Shown here piece after piece: positions 8,353-16,389 of a stretch of DNA of 64,000 bases. Under the pieces are notes generated by a model, which was not told where the DNA came from, did not search any database, and worked only from the letters and a program-made list of their open reading frames with translations. Source of the stretch: Aestuariivita sp. (lineage in GTDB: Bacteria > Pseudomonadota > Alphaproteobacteria > Rhodobacterales > Rhodobacteraceae). The position numbers were made by a program, and so were the translations under genes. How positions within the stretch are numbered: the first letter of the stretch is position 1; every line of letters starts with the position of its first letter. The stretch is taken from contig NZ_JAAWWD010000062.1 in NCBI RefSeq assembly GCF_021404545.1, positions 1 through 64,000 on the forward strand. Reading direction: 5' to 3'.

Positions 8353-9381
8353 TCAATCAACGGTGCCCAGACGTTTCCAGTCGGCATATTCCTCGCGGAA
8401 GGCGCTGATATGATCCCAGACACGGGCGAATTCTTCGCTTTCGGCGGTCTTTTCGGCGACGACTTCCTGCCAGGCGCTTTCGAAGGCCGTCAGCATCTCA
8501 TCGGACCAGCGGTGCACGATGGTGCCGTTTTCGGCAATCATTTTGGCCAGGGGCTCGGCCTGGATCGATTCGCCCTGAGCGATGGTGCGGGCGACATTGG
8601 CGGCACAGACCTCGGTGATGGCGGCGCGTTCCTGATCGTTCAGCCCGGCCCAGGTGTCGGTGTTCATCATGAACACGATCAGTGATGTCTGCTGGTGCCA
8701 GCCGGGGAAATAGTAATGTGTGGCGTGCTCATACATCCCCAGCGCGTTGTCGATCGCCGGAAAGCTGATTTCGGCCGCGTCGATGGTGCCCAGGTTCAGC
8801 GCGCTCATCGTATCTGCGGGGGGCAGGGATTGGGCCTGCACGCCCAGCTTCTGGAACACGGCGGCTCCCAGACCGAAGACCCGCATCTTCTTGCCCGCCA
8901 GATCCTCAACCGAGTTGATCTCTTCACGGAACCAGCCCGACGCCTCGGGGGCAAGGATCGCACACAGCTCGGAATGTACGTTGAAGGGCGCGCTGATCTC
9001 GTTCCACAGCTCATAGCCGCCGCCATTATACCACCAGGCGACGTATTCCTTGACGTCCGGCCCGAACGGGAACGCGGTAAAGAGCGAGGCCGAGGGCACC
9101 ACGCTTTCGGCAAAGCCGGGCGAATACCACGCGGCCTCGATGGCGCCTGTGCTGATGGCATCCCAGATCTCGTTGCCCGCGACGATCTCACCAGGATTGC
9201 GGAACACGATCTCGATCGAGCCACCGGTGAGCGTCGAAATCCGGTCGCCCAGCCCCTGGGCGCTGTCGCCCAGCAGGGGCAAGGTGCCAGGATAAATCGA
9301 TTGCATCTCGATCTCGCGCGCGCTGACCGCCGTGGCGGCAGCGGTAAGGGCGATGGCGGCTGTGACTGTTTTGAGGTTCAT
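8353..9381 (-). CDS. dctP: TRAP transporter substrate-binding protein (DctP/TakP type)
   Basis: 342 residues with a Sec signal peptide: positively charged start, hydrophobic core, cleavage after about ATAVSA at residue 21. The mature part carries VEDLAGKKMRVFGLGA and DTMSALNLGTIDAAE, the motif region holding the ligand-anchoring residues of DctP proteins that bind organic anions. The ALNLGTIDAAE and YYFPGWHQQ segments are reminiscent of TakP-type binders of 2-oxo acids, which would fit the two 2-oxoacid-decarboxylating enzymes encoded in the same operon. The ligand assignment is inference. Confidence 0.9.
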   Translation of the reverse strand: MNLKTVTAAIALTAAATAVSAREIEMQSIYPGTLPLLGDSAQGLGDRISTLTGGSIEIVFRNPGEIVAGNEIWDAISTGAIEAAWYSPGFAESVVPSASLFTAFPFGPDVKEYVAWWYNGGGYELWNEISAPFNVHSELCAILAPEASGWFREEINSVEDLAGKKMRVFGLGAAVFQKLGVQAQSLPPADTMSALNLGTIDAAEISFPAIDNALGMYEHATHYYFPGWHQQTSLIVFMMNTDTWAGLNDQERAAITEVCAANVARTIAQGESIQAEPLAKMIAENGTIVHRWSDEMLTAFESAWQEVVAEKTAESEEFARVWDHISAFREEYADWKRLGTVD

Positions 9382-9427
9382 GTGGGTCTCCTCCCTTGGA
9401 ACGTCATGATTTCAGGGTGATGCGCCT

Positions 9428-9450
9428 GCCCCCTCTTTTCACCGGGGGGC
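9428..9450 (-). terminator. Hairpin between the SDR gene and dctP
   Basis: A six-base arm GCCCCC pairs with GGGGGC across an 11-base loop, just downstream of the SDR stop at 9463. There is no clear T-run; it may attenuate read-through or protect transcript ends at this enzyme-transporter boundary. Confidence 0.4.
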
Positions 9451-9462
9451 TTGGGCGGGTGA

Positions 9463-10212
9463 TCAGGGTGGTGCCTGCGCATAGGCGCGGGCCTGGGTCA
9501 CGCCGACACCGGCGGCAAGATAGCCGCCATCGACGGCCAGGCATTGGCCGGTGATGTGAGACGCACGCGGGCTTGCCAGGAATGCGGCGGTCTCCGCGAT
9601 CTCTTGAGGTTGGGCATATCGCCCCTGCGGGATGGTCGCGACATAGTCGGCCACCTGTTCGGGCGGGTGCGATCCGGCGGCCAGCGGCCCTTCGACCGGG
9701 CCGGGGGCGATGGCATTGCAGGTGATGCCGCGCGGGGCAAGCTCTACGGCAAGCTGGCGCGCGAGATGGATCATCGCGGCCTTCGACGTGCCGTATCCGA
9801 CGCGCCCAAACCCGGCCCGGATGCCGGAAACAGAAGCGACCATGATCACCGCGCCTCCTTCCAGCATGGAGGGCAGGGCGGCCTGGGTCAGAAACACCGG
9901 TGCGGTCAGGTTGACCGTCATGAAACGGTCCCACAGCTCGCGGTCGAGTTGGTCGAAGGGCACGATCTGACCGATCCCGGCACAGTGGATCAGGGCACCG
10001 ATGGGGCCGTCTTCGATTAACCCATGTGCACAGGCGGCTGGCTCGGTGATATCCACCACCCGGGCTGCCGCGCCGACTGTGCGCGCGGCCTCGTGCAGAT
10101 GCGGGTCGATATCCCACAGCACCACATGCCAGCCGTCGCGGATCAGCGCGGCCCCGATCGCCAGACCGAGAGTGCCGCCGCCTCCGGTCACGATGGCGGT
10201 GCGCGACGTCAT
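9463..10212 (-). CDS. Short-chain dehydrogenase/reductase
   Basis: 249 residues, classical SDR. The cofactor loop TGGGGTLGLAIG is at 9-20, NAG-like HCAGIG at about 77-81, catalytic Ser near 127, and Tyr140 and Lys144 in VGYGTSKAA. The tail ITGQCLAVDGGYLAAG is typical. It differs clearly from the SDR at 5645-6421, so the operon encodes two distinct dehydrogenases. It overlaps the thiamine diphosphate enzyme by four bases, indicating coupled translation. It probably converts a hydroxylated substrate to the oxo compound used by the neighbouring enzymes. Confidence 0.88.
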   Translation of the reverse strand: MTSRTAIVTGGGGTLGLAIGAALIRDGWHVVLWDIDPHLHEAARTVGAAARVVDITEPAACAHGLIEDGPIGALIHCAGIGQIVPFDQLDRELWDRFMTVNLTAPVFLTQAALPSMLEGGAVIMVASVSGIRAGFGRVGYGTSKAAMIHLARQLAVELAPRGITCNAIAPGPVEGPLAAGSHPPEQVADYVATIPQGRYAQPQEIAETAAFLASPRASHITGQCLAVDGGYLAAGVGVTQARAYAQAPP

Positions 10213-11939
10213 GCGACGCGGTCCCCCTTCTTGACCTGAACGGTGCGGTTGTCGACAGCGGGCAGCATGCGCGCGGGATCGCGGGTCACCATCACGTCGA
10301 TCACGCTGGGCCGGTCGGTTTCGGCAAAGGCCGCCGCCAGCGCCGGGGTCAGTTCATCCGGCGTTTCGACACGCTGGCCGTGACAGCCCATCGCGTTGGC
10401 GACGGCGGCGTAATCCGTCTCGGCCAGATCGGCGCTTTGGTAATTGCCCGCGCCATACATCAGATGTTGCAGCGCCTTGACATAGCCGGAGGCAGCATTG
10501 TTCACCACGATCACCGTCACGCCCAGACCCATGCGGCGGGCGGTCTCCAGCTCTCCCAGAACCATGTTGAACCCGCCATCGCCTGTCAGGCCCACGACCG
10601 TCGCGCCGGGTTTCGCAAGCTGCGCACCCATGGCGCCGGGTAGCCCATAGCCGATGGAGGCGAAACCGCGATCGGGCACGAAATGCCGTCCAGCCTGCCC
10701 GGTGTCGAACAGCAGCCCGCCCCAATGCGCGGCAAAGCCCCCATCGGCAATCAAATAGCCATCGGCGGGCAGCGCCTTTTGCACTTCGGTGATCAGCCGG
10801 GCCATGTGAACCGGGGTTTCCTCGGACTGCAGCCGGTCGGATACCTCTGTGCGCCAGGTCGCCATCCGAGCAGGGATCTGGCTGAGGTAGTCCTCCCGCA
10901 TTGCGCGCTGATCAGCGGCGGTCGGTTGCATCGCCTCTGCCATTTCTGCCAAAGACACCTTGGCATCCCCCCACAGCTTGATCGTGGGCGCATAGGTACG
11001 CCCCATCTCTTCGGCCACGATGTCAAGATGGATCATGGTCTTGCCCGGGGCAGGCACGGTAAAGCGCTTGGTCGCGATCTCGCCTAGCTTGCAGCCCACC
11101 ACCAGCAGGCAATCGCTTTCTTCGATCAGCGTATTCGCGATCCGGTCATAGCGGCCAAAGAGTCCGGCACTCAGCGGCGAGGTGCAGGCGATGGCGCCCT
11201 TGCCGGTCATGGTATGGGCGACAGGAATGCCGCAGGCCTCGGCGAGGGCCGTGACCTCTGCGGTGGCGCCTGAGATATGAATGCCGCCACCGCAGAGCAT
11301 CAACGGGCGTTTTGCAGCCCGCAGCAGAGCCACGGCCTCGGCCAGCGCCTGTGCCTCGGGACGGCTTCGCAGGGCGGGCGCGGCCTCATGCGCGGGGTCT
11401 GTCTCGAAATCGCTGTCGTCAAAGCCATGCAACCCGTGGGCCACATCTTCGGGTACATCAACGACGACGGGACCGGGGCGACCGGATGTGGCCACGGCAA
11501 AGGCCCGGCGCATCGCTTCGGGAATGCGGCTGACCTCCTCGACGCGGATCAGCTCCTTGCAGGCCGGACGCAGGATCGATACCTGATCGGTCTCTTGCGT
11601 CATGTTCTTGCCCGCATGCTGGCGCTGGGCATCGCCCACGATAGCCACCAGCGGCGAGCCCGCATTCAGCGCCTCCACCAGACCGGTGACCAGGTTGGTG
11701 GCACCGGGTCCCAGCGTGGCGTCGACCAGCCCGACACGGCCCGATACCTTTGCATAGGCATCGGCGGCAAAGACTGCGCAGCGTTCGTCATTGACCAGAT
11801 TGTGGTTCAGGCCCAGCCTGCGCGCGGCATCGTAGAACGGCAGAAGCTGAAAGCCGCCCATCCCGAACATCGGTCCCGCGCCATGGGCGATCAGCATCCT
11901 GGCAAGCGCTTCGCCGCCGGTCATTTCATTGGTGGTCAT
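10209..11939 (-). CDS. Thiamine diphosphate-dependent enzyme (acetolactate synthase-like)
   Basis: About 576 residues with the three-domain architecture of the acetolactate synthase/benzoylformate decarboxylase superfamily. The N-terminal PYR domain has the activating Glu in NDERCAVFAADAYAK (about 52), the middle domain is FAD/transhydrogenase-like, and the C-terminal PP domain has GDGGFN near 455-460 and the closing NN near 482 of the ThDP motif. The ATG at 11939 overlaps the upstream stop as ATGA and has a GGGAG ribosome site. It is not a certain biosynthetic IlvB: it lies in a catabolic operon with no small regulatory subunit. Decarboxylase or carboligase activity on a 2-oxo acid is likely. 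Confidence 0.87.
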   Translation of the reverse strand: MTTNEMTGGEALARMLIAHGAGPMFGMGGFQLLPFYDAARRLGLNHNLVNDERCAVFAADAYAKVSGRVGLVDATLGPGATNLVTGLVEALNAGSPLVAIVGDAQRQHAGKNMTQETDQVSILRPACKELIRVEEVSRIPEAMRRAFAVATSGRPGPVVVDVPEDVAHGLHGFDDSDFETDPAHEAAPALRSRPEAQALAEAVALLRAAKRPLMLCGGGIHISGATAEVTALAEACGIPVAHTMTGKGAIACTSPLSAGLFGRYDRIANTLIEESDCLLVVGCKLGEIATKRFTVPAPGKTMIHLDIVAEEMGRTYAPTIKLWGDAKVSLAEMAEAMQPTAADQRAMREDYLSQIPARMATWRTEVSDRLQSEETPVHMARLITEVQKALPADGYLIADGGFAAHWGGLLFDTGQAGRHFVPDRGFASIGYGLPGAMGAQLAKPGATVVGLTGDGGFNMVLGELETARRMGLGVTVIVVNNAASGYVKALQHLMYGAGNYQSADLAETDYAAVANAMGCHGQRVETPDELTPALAAAFAETDRPSVIDVMVTRDPARMLPAVDNRTVQVKKGDRVA

Positions 11940-12898
11940 GTGCACATCTCCCGCGCGGCGGTGGCGATCATATCGACGGTCACGCGCAGCTGATCTTCGA
12001 GGTTGGGGGCATAAGGGATCAGCGCGCGCGGCGCGCCGAGCCGTTTGGGCGGGGCTTTCAGCGTGGTGTTTTCCACGACCGAGGCGACGACTTCGGCGCC
12101 GAAACCGCCAACCGCCACACTCTCATGCGCCACGATCAGCCGACCCGAGCGGCGCACTGAGGCCAGAACGCCGTCCTTGTCCCAGGGCCAGAGCGTGCGC
12201 AGATCCATCACATGGGCATGGATGCCCTCGCCCGCCAGCGTCCGGGCCGCCCGCGTTGCGACATTGGCGGTGTCGGACCAGCTGACAATCGTGACATCGT
12301 CGCCCTCGCGCCGGGTGGCGGCACGGCCCCAGTCGAACGGGGCGTCGGTGTCGACCTCGCCCTCATTGGCCCAGATATTCTTGTGTTCCATATAAACCAC
12401 CGGATCGTCGGCGGCGATGGCGGCATGCATCATCGCGTAGTTGTCCTGCGGGGTTGCAGGCACCGCAACCACCAGCCCGGGCGTATGGACATACCAGTTT
12501 TCCAGGCTCTGTGAATGCTGCGCGGCCGAGGATCGCCACATCCCGATCGGCTTGCGGATCACCATCGGCGCACGGGACTGGCCGCCGAACATGAACCGCG
12601 CCTTGGCGATCTGGTTGATCAGCTCATCGGTGGCGCAAAGCGCGAAATCGGCAAAGCGCATTTCGACCACGGGGCGGGTGCCGACCATCGCGGCGCCGAA
12701 TGCCGCCCCCATGATCGACGCTTCCGATATCGGCGCGTCGGACACCCGGTCCGGGCCGAATTCTTCCCTTAGACCCTTGTACTGGCCAAAGACACCGCCG
12801 CGCCCCAGATCCTCACCCACGCACCAGACGCGGGGGTCGGCTTGCATCGCTTCTTTCAGGGCGGCCAGCGCGGCCCCGGCATAGCTCATCTGCACCAT
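11936..12898 (-). CDS. 2-oxoacid (acetoin-type) dehydrogenase E1 beta subunit
   Basis: About 320 residues with the transketolase-like pyrimidine domain (AGAALAALKEAMQADPRVWCVGEDLGRGGVFGQYKGL) followed by the C-terminal domain (VMDLRTLWPWD, LIVAHESVAVGGFGAEV). These are hallmarks of pyruvate, branched-chain or acetoin dehydrogenase E1 beta. The ATG at 12898 overlaps the alpha-subunit stop (TGATG). It pairs with the adjacent E1 alpha to decarboxylate a 2-oxo acid or cleave acetoin with ThDP. No E2 or E3 gene is nearby, so the acyl acceptor must come from elsewhere or be different. Confidence 0.92.
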   Translation of the reverse strand: MVQMSYAGAALAALKEAMQADPRVWCVGEDLGRGGVFGQYKGLREEFGPDRVSDAPISEASIMGAAFGAAMVGTRPVVEMRFADFALCATDELINQIAKARFMFGGQSRAPMVIRKPIGMWRSSAAQHSQSLENWYVHTPGLVVAVPATPQDNYAMMHAAIAADDPVVYMEHKNIWANEGEVDTDAPFDWGRAATRREGDDVTIVSWSDTANVATRAARTLAGEGIHAHVMDLRTLWPWDKDGVLASVRRSGRLIVAHESVAVGGFGAEVVASVVENTTLKAPPKRLGAPRALIPYAPNLEDQLRVTVDMIATAAREMCT

Positions 12899-13896
12899 CA
12901 ATACGCCACCTCTTCGGGGGATCCGATGTCCTGGACATCGGCAAAGACGGTGTCATCGGAGGGGAATGGCGTGTCTGCGGCTGTCTGTAGGGCCGCATCC
13001 ATCTCGGCCCGTGCCGCGTCGCGGATCCGGTCGAGATCAGCCACGCCGAGGCCCGCGGCCAGCAGCGCCTCGCGCTGGCGCGCGATGGGGTCGTCGCTGG
13101 CTGTGCGGGTCTCCGCCTCTCCCTGTGGGCGATAGGTGGCGGGATCGAAATAGGTGTGTCCGCCCTGCCGGTAGGTGCGTGCATGCAGAAAGGCGGGCGT
13201 GCGCGTATCGCGAATACGCGAGACAAGGTCCTGAGCGATGTCTGCGACGGCTTCGGCATCGTTGCCGTCGACCTCAACCGTATAAAGACCCATGGATTGG
13301 GCCCGGGCCGCCGCGCCCGCGCCGCCGGTCATATCGGAGGTGCGCGTGGTGGCGGACCACTCGTTATCCTCGCAGACAAAGAGCACCGGCAGGTCAAAGA
13401 CCTGTGCCCAGTTCAGCCCTTCCAGAAACGGGCCGCGGTTGATCGCGCCGTCCCCAAAGATATCGACCACGATCCGGTCATCGCCCAGCAGCTTGATTCC
13501 GTGGGCCGCCCCGGCGCCGATGGTGATATTGGCCGAGACCACGCCATTGGCACCCAGCATGCCCACACCGAAATCGGCGATATGCATGGATCCGCCCTTG
13601 CCGCCGCAAGAACCGCCTTTGCGGCCCAACAGCTCGCGCATCATGGCGGTCGGATCGGCGCCTTTTGCCAAGGTATGACCATGGCCGCGATGGGTCGACA
13701 GAATAAGATCGTCGCGGCGCAACGCGTGCATGACACCCGCCGCGCAGGCCTCCTGCCCGATGGAGAGGTGGATCGCCCCCAGCACCAGCTGGTCGCGCGT
13801 TGCGGCCAATTCGGCGACTTGCTCAAAGGCGCGAATGCGCTCCATCATCGTCACGAGCGCGGTGCCGCGCGCGATATCGTAGTTCGTGGCGGTCAT
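12898..13896 (-). CDS. 2-oxoacid (acetoin-type) dehydrogenase E1 alpha subunit
   Basis: 332 residues, standard for acetoin/pyruvate E1 alpha. STHRGHGH near 67-74 is the phosphorylation-loop histidine segment, GGSMHIAD near 102-108 matches the GGKGGSMH signature, and the ThDP motif runs from GDGAINRG at 148 to Asn178 in CEDNEW. It forms the E1 heterotetramer with the following beta subunit. The start overlaps the IclR stop by four bases, so the regulator and enzymes share a transcript. Confidence 0.92.
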   Translation of the reverse strand: MTATNYDIARGTALVTMMERIRAFEQVAELAATRDQLVLGAIHLSIGQEACAAGVMHALRRDDLILSTHRGHGHTLAKGADPTAMMRELLGRKGGSCGGKGGSMHIADFGVGMLGANGVVSANITIGAGAAHGIKLLGDDRIVVDIFGDGAINRGPFLEGLNWAQVFDLPVLFVCEDNEWSATTRTSDMTGGAGAAARAQSMGLYTVEVDGNDAEAVADIAQDLVSRIRDTRTPAFLHARTYRQGGHTYFDPATYRPQGEAETRTASDDPIARQREALLAAGLGVADLDRIRDAARAEMDAALQTAADTPFPSDDTVFADVQDIGSPEEVAY

Positions 13897-14675
13897 TGGT
13901 CTGTCGTGTCCTCCCAGTCAGACATGCGTTGCGCGAGGCGCTTGGCCTCTTCTCGCAATGCCGGCAGGATGACATCGGCGATCCGGTCATCCCCCATGCG
14001 TTCATTGATGGCCCCAACCGCGAGGGCCGCGACCGCGTGACCCGGCCCAGTGAGGATGGGCAGGGCGATCGCACTCATTGCGCTAACGACCGAGCCGTCG
14101 TTGCGCGCATATCCCGTGCGCTCAAACGCGGCATGGGAGCGTTCCAACCGGTCCGCATCGAACCCGTATTCATCAAGCCACAGGCGATTGACCTTGGTCG
14201 CGGCTTGGCGTGCGGCATCGGGCAGAGCACAATAAAGGGCCAGCGCTCCGGCACCCACACCCAGCGGACGCCGGTCGCCGCGATCCAGTGTCAATGTGCG
14301 GATCGGATAGGCGCCCACGCGCCGCGCCACACAGACTGAAACCGGACCTTCGGGCACCGACAGAAACACCGTGTCTTCTGTGATTTCGGCCAGCCGATCC
14401 ATCCCGCGCGAGGCCATGGCGCCCACATCGATCATCGATGCGCGCCGCGACAGCTCTCCCAGTCGGGTGGCCAGGCGGTAGGTGCGCGTGGCCGGTTCCT
14501 GAAAGACATAGTTGATCTCCTGAAGGGAGGCCAAAACCCGGTGTGCCGTCGTTTTGGTGAATGCGGTCTGGCTCACCACATCGGTCAATGCCGCCCCCTG
14601 GGGCCTGTCGGCCAAGACATCCAGGACACGTGCGGCACGGGCGATGGAGCCGATGGTGGCCATGTCAGTTGACAA
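13893..14675 (-). CDS. IclR family transcriptional regulator
   Basis: 260 residues. The N-terminal winged helix runs from about 9 to 70 (SIARAARVLDVLADRPQGAAL, FTKTTAHRVLASLQEI), followed by the IclR effector domain (LSRRASMIDVGAMASRGMDRLAEITEDTVFLSV, SAIALPILTGPGHAVAALAVG). It is the first gene of the operon ending at 5645, so it probably autoregulates and controls the TRAP transporter and the enzymes in response to their substrate. A near-perfect dyad, a good operator candidate, lies immediately upstream. Confidence 0.92.
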   Translation of the reverse strand: MSTDMATIGSIARAARVLDVLADRPQGAALTDVVSQTAFTKTTAHRVLASLQEINYVFQEPATRTYRLATRLGELSRRASMIDVGAMASRGMDRLAEITEDTVFLSVPEGPVSVCVARRVGAYPIRTLTLDRGDRRPLGVGAGALALYCALPDAARQAATKVNRLWLDEYGFDADRLERSHAAFERTGYARNDGSVVSAMSAIALPILTGPGHAVAALAVGAINERMGDDRIADVILPALREEAKRLAQRMSDWEDTTDQ

Positions 14676-14693
14676 GTCTTCCCCCCTGACAGA

Positions 14694-14732
14694 GTTCCGT
14701 TTATCGGAACGAACTATTTATATTATCGGAAC
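14694..14732. promoter_or_regulatory. Candidate IclR operator (dyad plus repeated half site)
   Basis: GTTCCG (14694-14699) and CGGAAC (14705-14710) form a perfect inverted repeat with a five-base spacer. The half site ATCGGAAC recurs at 14725-14732, 22 bases (about two helical turns) away. Lying between the IclR gene and the divergent SHGG gene, it could control both. Confidence 0.65.
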
Positions 14733-14771
14733 ATACTTTACCGCAACGCGTCAAGTGCCTAGAAATCGAGC

Positions 14772-15569
14772 ATGAGAGAAATCGTTTTTTTGGGGTCCGT
14801 GACCGATGCAAGGCCAGCGCACGCAGGCTGTGTCGCGGTATGTGGATCGCATGGCGGGCTATATCCGGGCGTGGTGGCCAGCCGGTCCGGGCTTTGCGGT
14901 GTGATCTTCAATGATGCCGGGCGGGGGCTGGAGGATGCGGGCGTTGCAGGTGTGATGCGCCTGGCCGATGCGGGATGCGCGGCTGCGGCTGCCGATTGCA
15001 TGTCGTGTCGGATCGGGTCTGCCGATGACATGATGGGCAATGGACGGATCAGTGCGGTGAACGCGCTCGCCATCGGGCTTGGTGTCGCTGTGGATCAGCC
15101 GGTTGCCGACGCGATTGCCTGTCTGCGACATGTTGGAGCGCCGGGAGGACAGTTGCCGCCCATGAAGGAGGCGCGGCGGAGGCGGGTGTTGCCCAATGGT
15201 CTTTCCGTTCAACTCCTCGATTCGGCCTCGCTTGTCGGCCCTCAGGATGTAGGGGCGGTGGTTGTGACCGGCTCCCATGGCGGGCTGATCGGTGGCGATC
15301 CCGCCCGCGCGCTCAAGGTGTCGGCGCGGCTTGCGGTATTCAACGATGCGGGCGGCGGCAAAGATGGGGTCGGATTTGCCCGTCTGTCGGCATTGGAGGC
15401 ACGGGGGATAGCTGCCCTGACCGTCGGCCATGACAGCGCGCGGATCGGGGACGCGGCCTCGGCGCTTGAGACCGGTGTCATCTCGCAGGCGAATGGGCCT
15501 GCGCGGGCGATGGGGGCCGCTCGGGGGCGCCCATTGTTGGAGATGCTCTCGGCACTGTCGGCCATGTGA
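14772..15569 (+). CDS. Unrecognised protein with two internal SHGG repeats
   Basis: 265 residues; I do not recognise the family. It consists of two homologous halves: about 26-100 starts GSHGGLYPG and contains IFNDAG, SCRIGSA, GRISAVNALA; about 168-245 starts GSHGGLIGG and contains VFNDAG, SARIGDA, GVISQANGPA. No signal peptide or membrane segment is seen, so it is probably cytoplasmic. The repeated SHGG and FNDAG loops look like active-site or ligand-binding motifs. It is divergent from the IclR-headed catabolic operon across a candidate operator, hinting at a linked metabolic role. Its stop lies five bases from that of the convergent PaaX-like gene. Confidence 0.75.
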   Translation: MREIVFLGSVTDARPAHAGCVAVCGSHGGLYPGVVASRSGLCGVIFNDAGRGLEDAGVAGVMRLADAGCAAAAADCMSCRIGSADDMMGNGRISAVNALAIGLGVAVDQPVADAIACLRHVGAPGGQLPPMKEARRRRVLPNGLSVQLLDSASLVGPQDVGAVVVTGSHGGLIGGDPARALKVSARLAVFNDAGGGKDGVGFARLSALEARGIAALTVGHDSARIGDAASALETGVISQANGPARAMGAARGRPLLEMLSALSAM

Positions 15570-15574
15570 TCTGT

Positions 15575-16384
15575 TCAACCCGTGCGCCGGGTCTCGCTCA
15601 CGCTCTGTTCGAGGATGTTCAGCCTTTGCGCAGGCAGCTGTGCCAGCAGATCTGCCACCAGGTCGCGGCATGCCTGACCCGCCCAGTCTTTGGGAAAGAC
15701 ATGGCCGGGCAGATCGGGGGCCTTGAGAGCAACCCGCCGCCAACTGTGAACGACCAGAACCCGCAGTGCGGCGATCTGGGGTGGCGACAGGCTGTGCTGT
15801 TCCAACTGTTCGCGAAGTGCGCGCAACCGTTCGACAAGGTCGCGCGATTGCCGGGCCAGTTCGGGGGCGCATATGCGGGCTGTCATCCAACCGGGCAGCG
15901 TCGCCTCTGGCCCGATTAGGGAGGCGTAGACACCCTCTCCGGTCGGTTCTGCCGGTGCGATCAGCGTATTCGCGGTGAGCCACGCACCGGTCCCGTCGTA
16001 TTCCATGGCGGGCAGCGCGGGGTCGGTCAGAACCAGCCATGCTTCCTGCGCTTGCGGCGACTTTGCATAGATGAGCGGAGAGGCTTCGGCACTGCGCGCG
16101 CGACCAAAGGGGGTCAGATGATAGGCGCTGGTGCGTCCGCTGCGCTGGCTGTCGATCCAGCCATCCTTGCGCAAACGGTGCAGCGCCACACGCACCGCTT
16201 CGGGTTTCAGACCGATCAGCCGGGCCAGGTGGTTCAGCGCCTGGCCGCTGATCCGCGCCGTCTCTTGCTGAGCCAGATCGCCAAAGACCGTGACCAGCAG
16301 CGACCAGACCCGCGGCGTCTGCGCACCGCTGATGATGTGGACCAGATGGTCAAATGGGGGTGCGGCGGTCGGTGGCGTGGTCAG
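15575..16384 (-). CDS. PaaX-like transcriptional regulator, start uncertain
   Basis: Probable repressor of phenylacetate degradation. The reading frame gives a winged helix (VWSLLVTVFGDLA, LIGLKPEAVRVALHRLRKDGW, SQRSGRTSAYHLT) followed by the PaaX effector region (WLVLTDPALP, LEQHSLSPPQIAALRVLVVHSWRRVALKAPDLP, LPAQRLNILEQ). The only ATG/GTG/TTG in frame is the GTG at 16195, which falls inside the DNA-binding domain. The homologous sequence continues upstream to about 16384, where only CTG codons are available; one follows an AGGA next to the paaZ stop. The boundary given here is therefore inferred. It follows paaZ on the same strand. Confidence 0.75.
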   Translation of the reverse strand: MTTPPTAAPPFDHLVHIISGAQTPRVWSLLVTVFGDLAQQETARISGQALNHLARLIGLKPEAVRVALHRLRKDGWIDSQRSGRTSAYHLTPFGRARSAEASPLIYAKSPQAQEAWLVLTDPALPAMEYDGTGAWLTANTLIAPAEPTGEGVYASLIGPEATLPGWMTARICAPELARQSRDLVERLRALREQLEQHSLSPPQIAALRVLVVHSWRRVALKAPDLPGHVFPKDWAGQACRDLVADLLAQLPAQRLNILEQSVSETRRTG

Positions 16385-16389
16385 GGTCC

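Noticed and set aside
10209-11939. Biosynthetic acetolactate synthase large subunit (ilvB)
   Set aside because: No small subunit, catabolic operon context and a start coupled to E1 beta argue for a different ThDP enzyme, so the name was not used.
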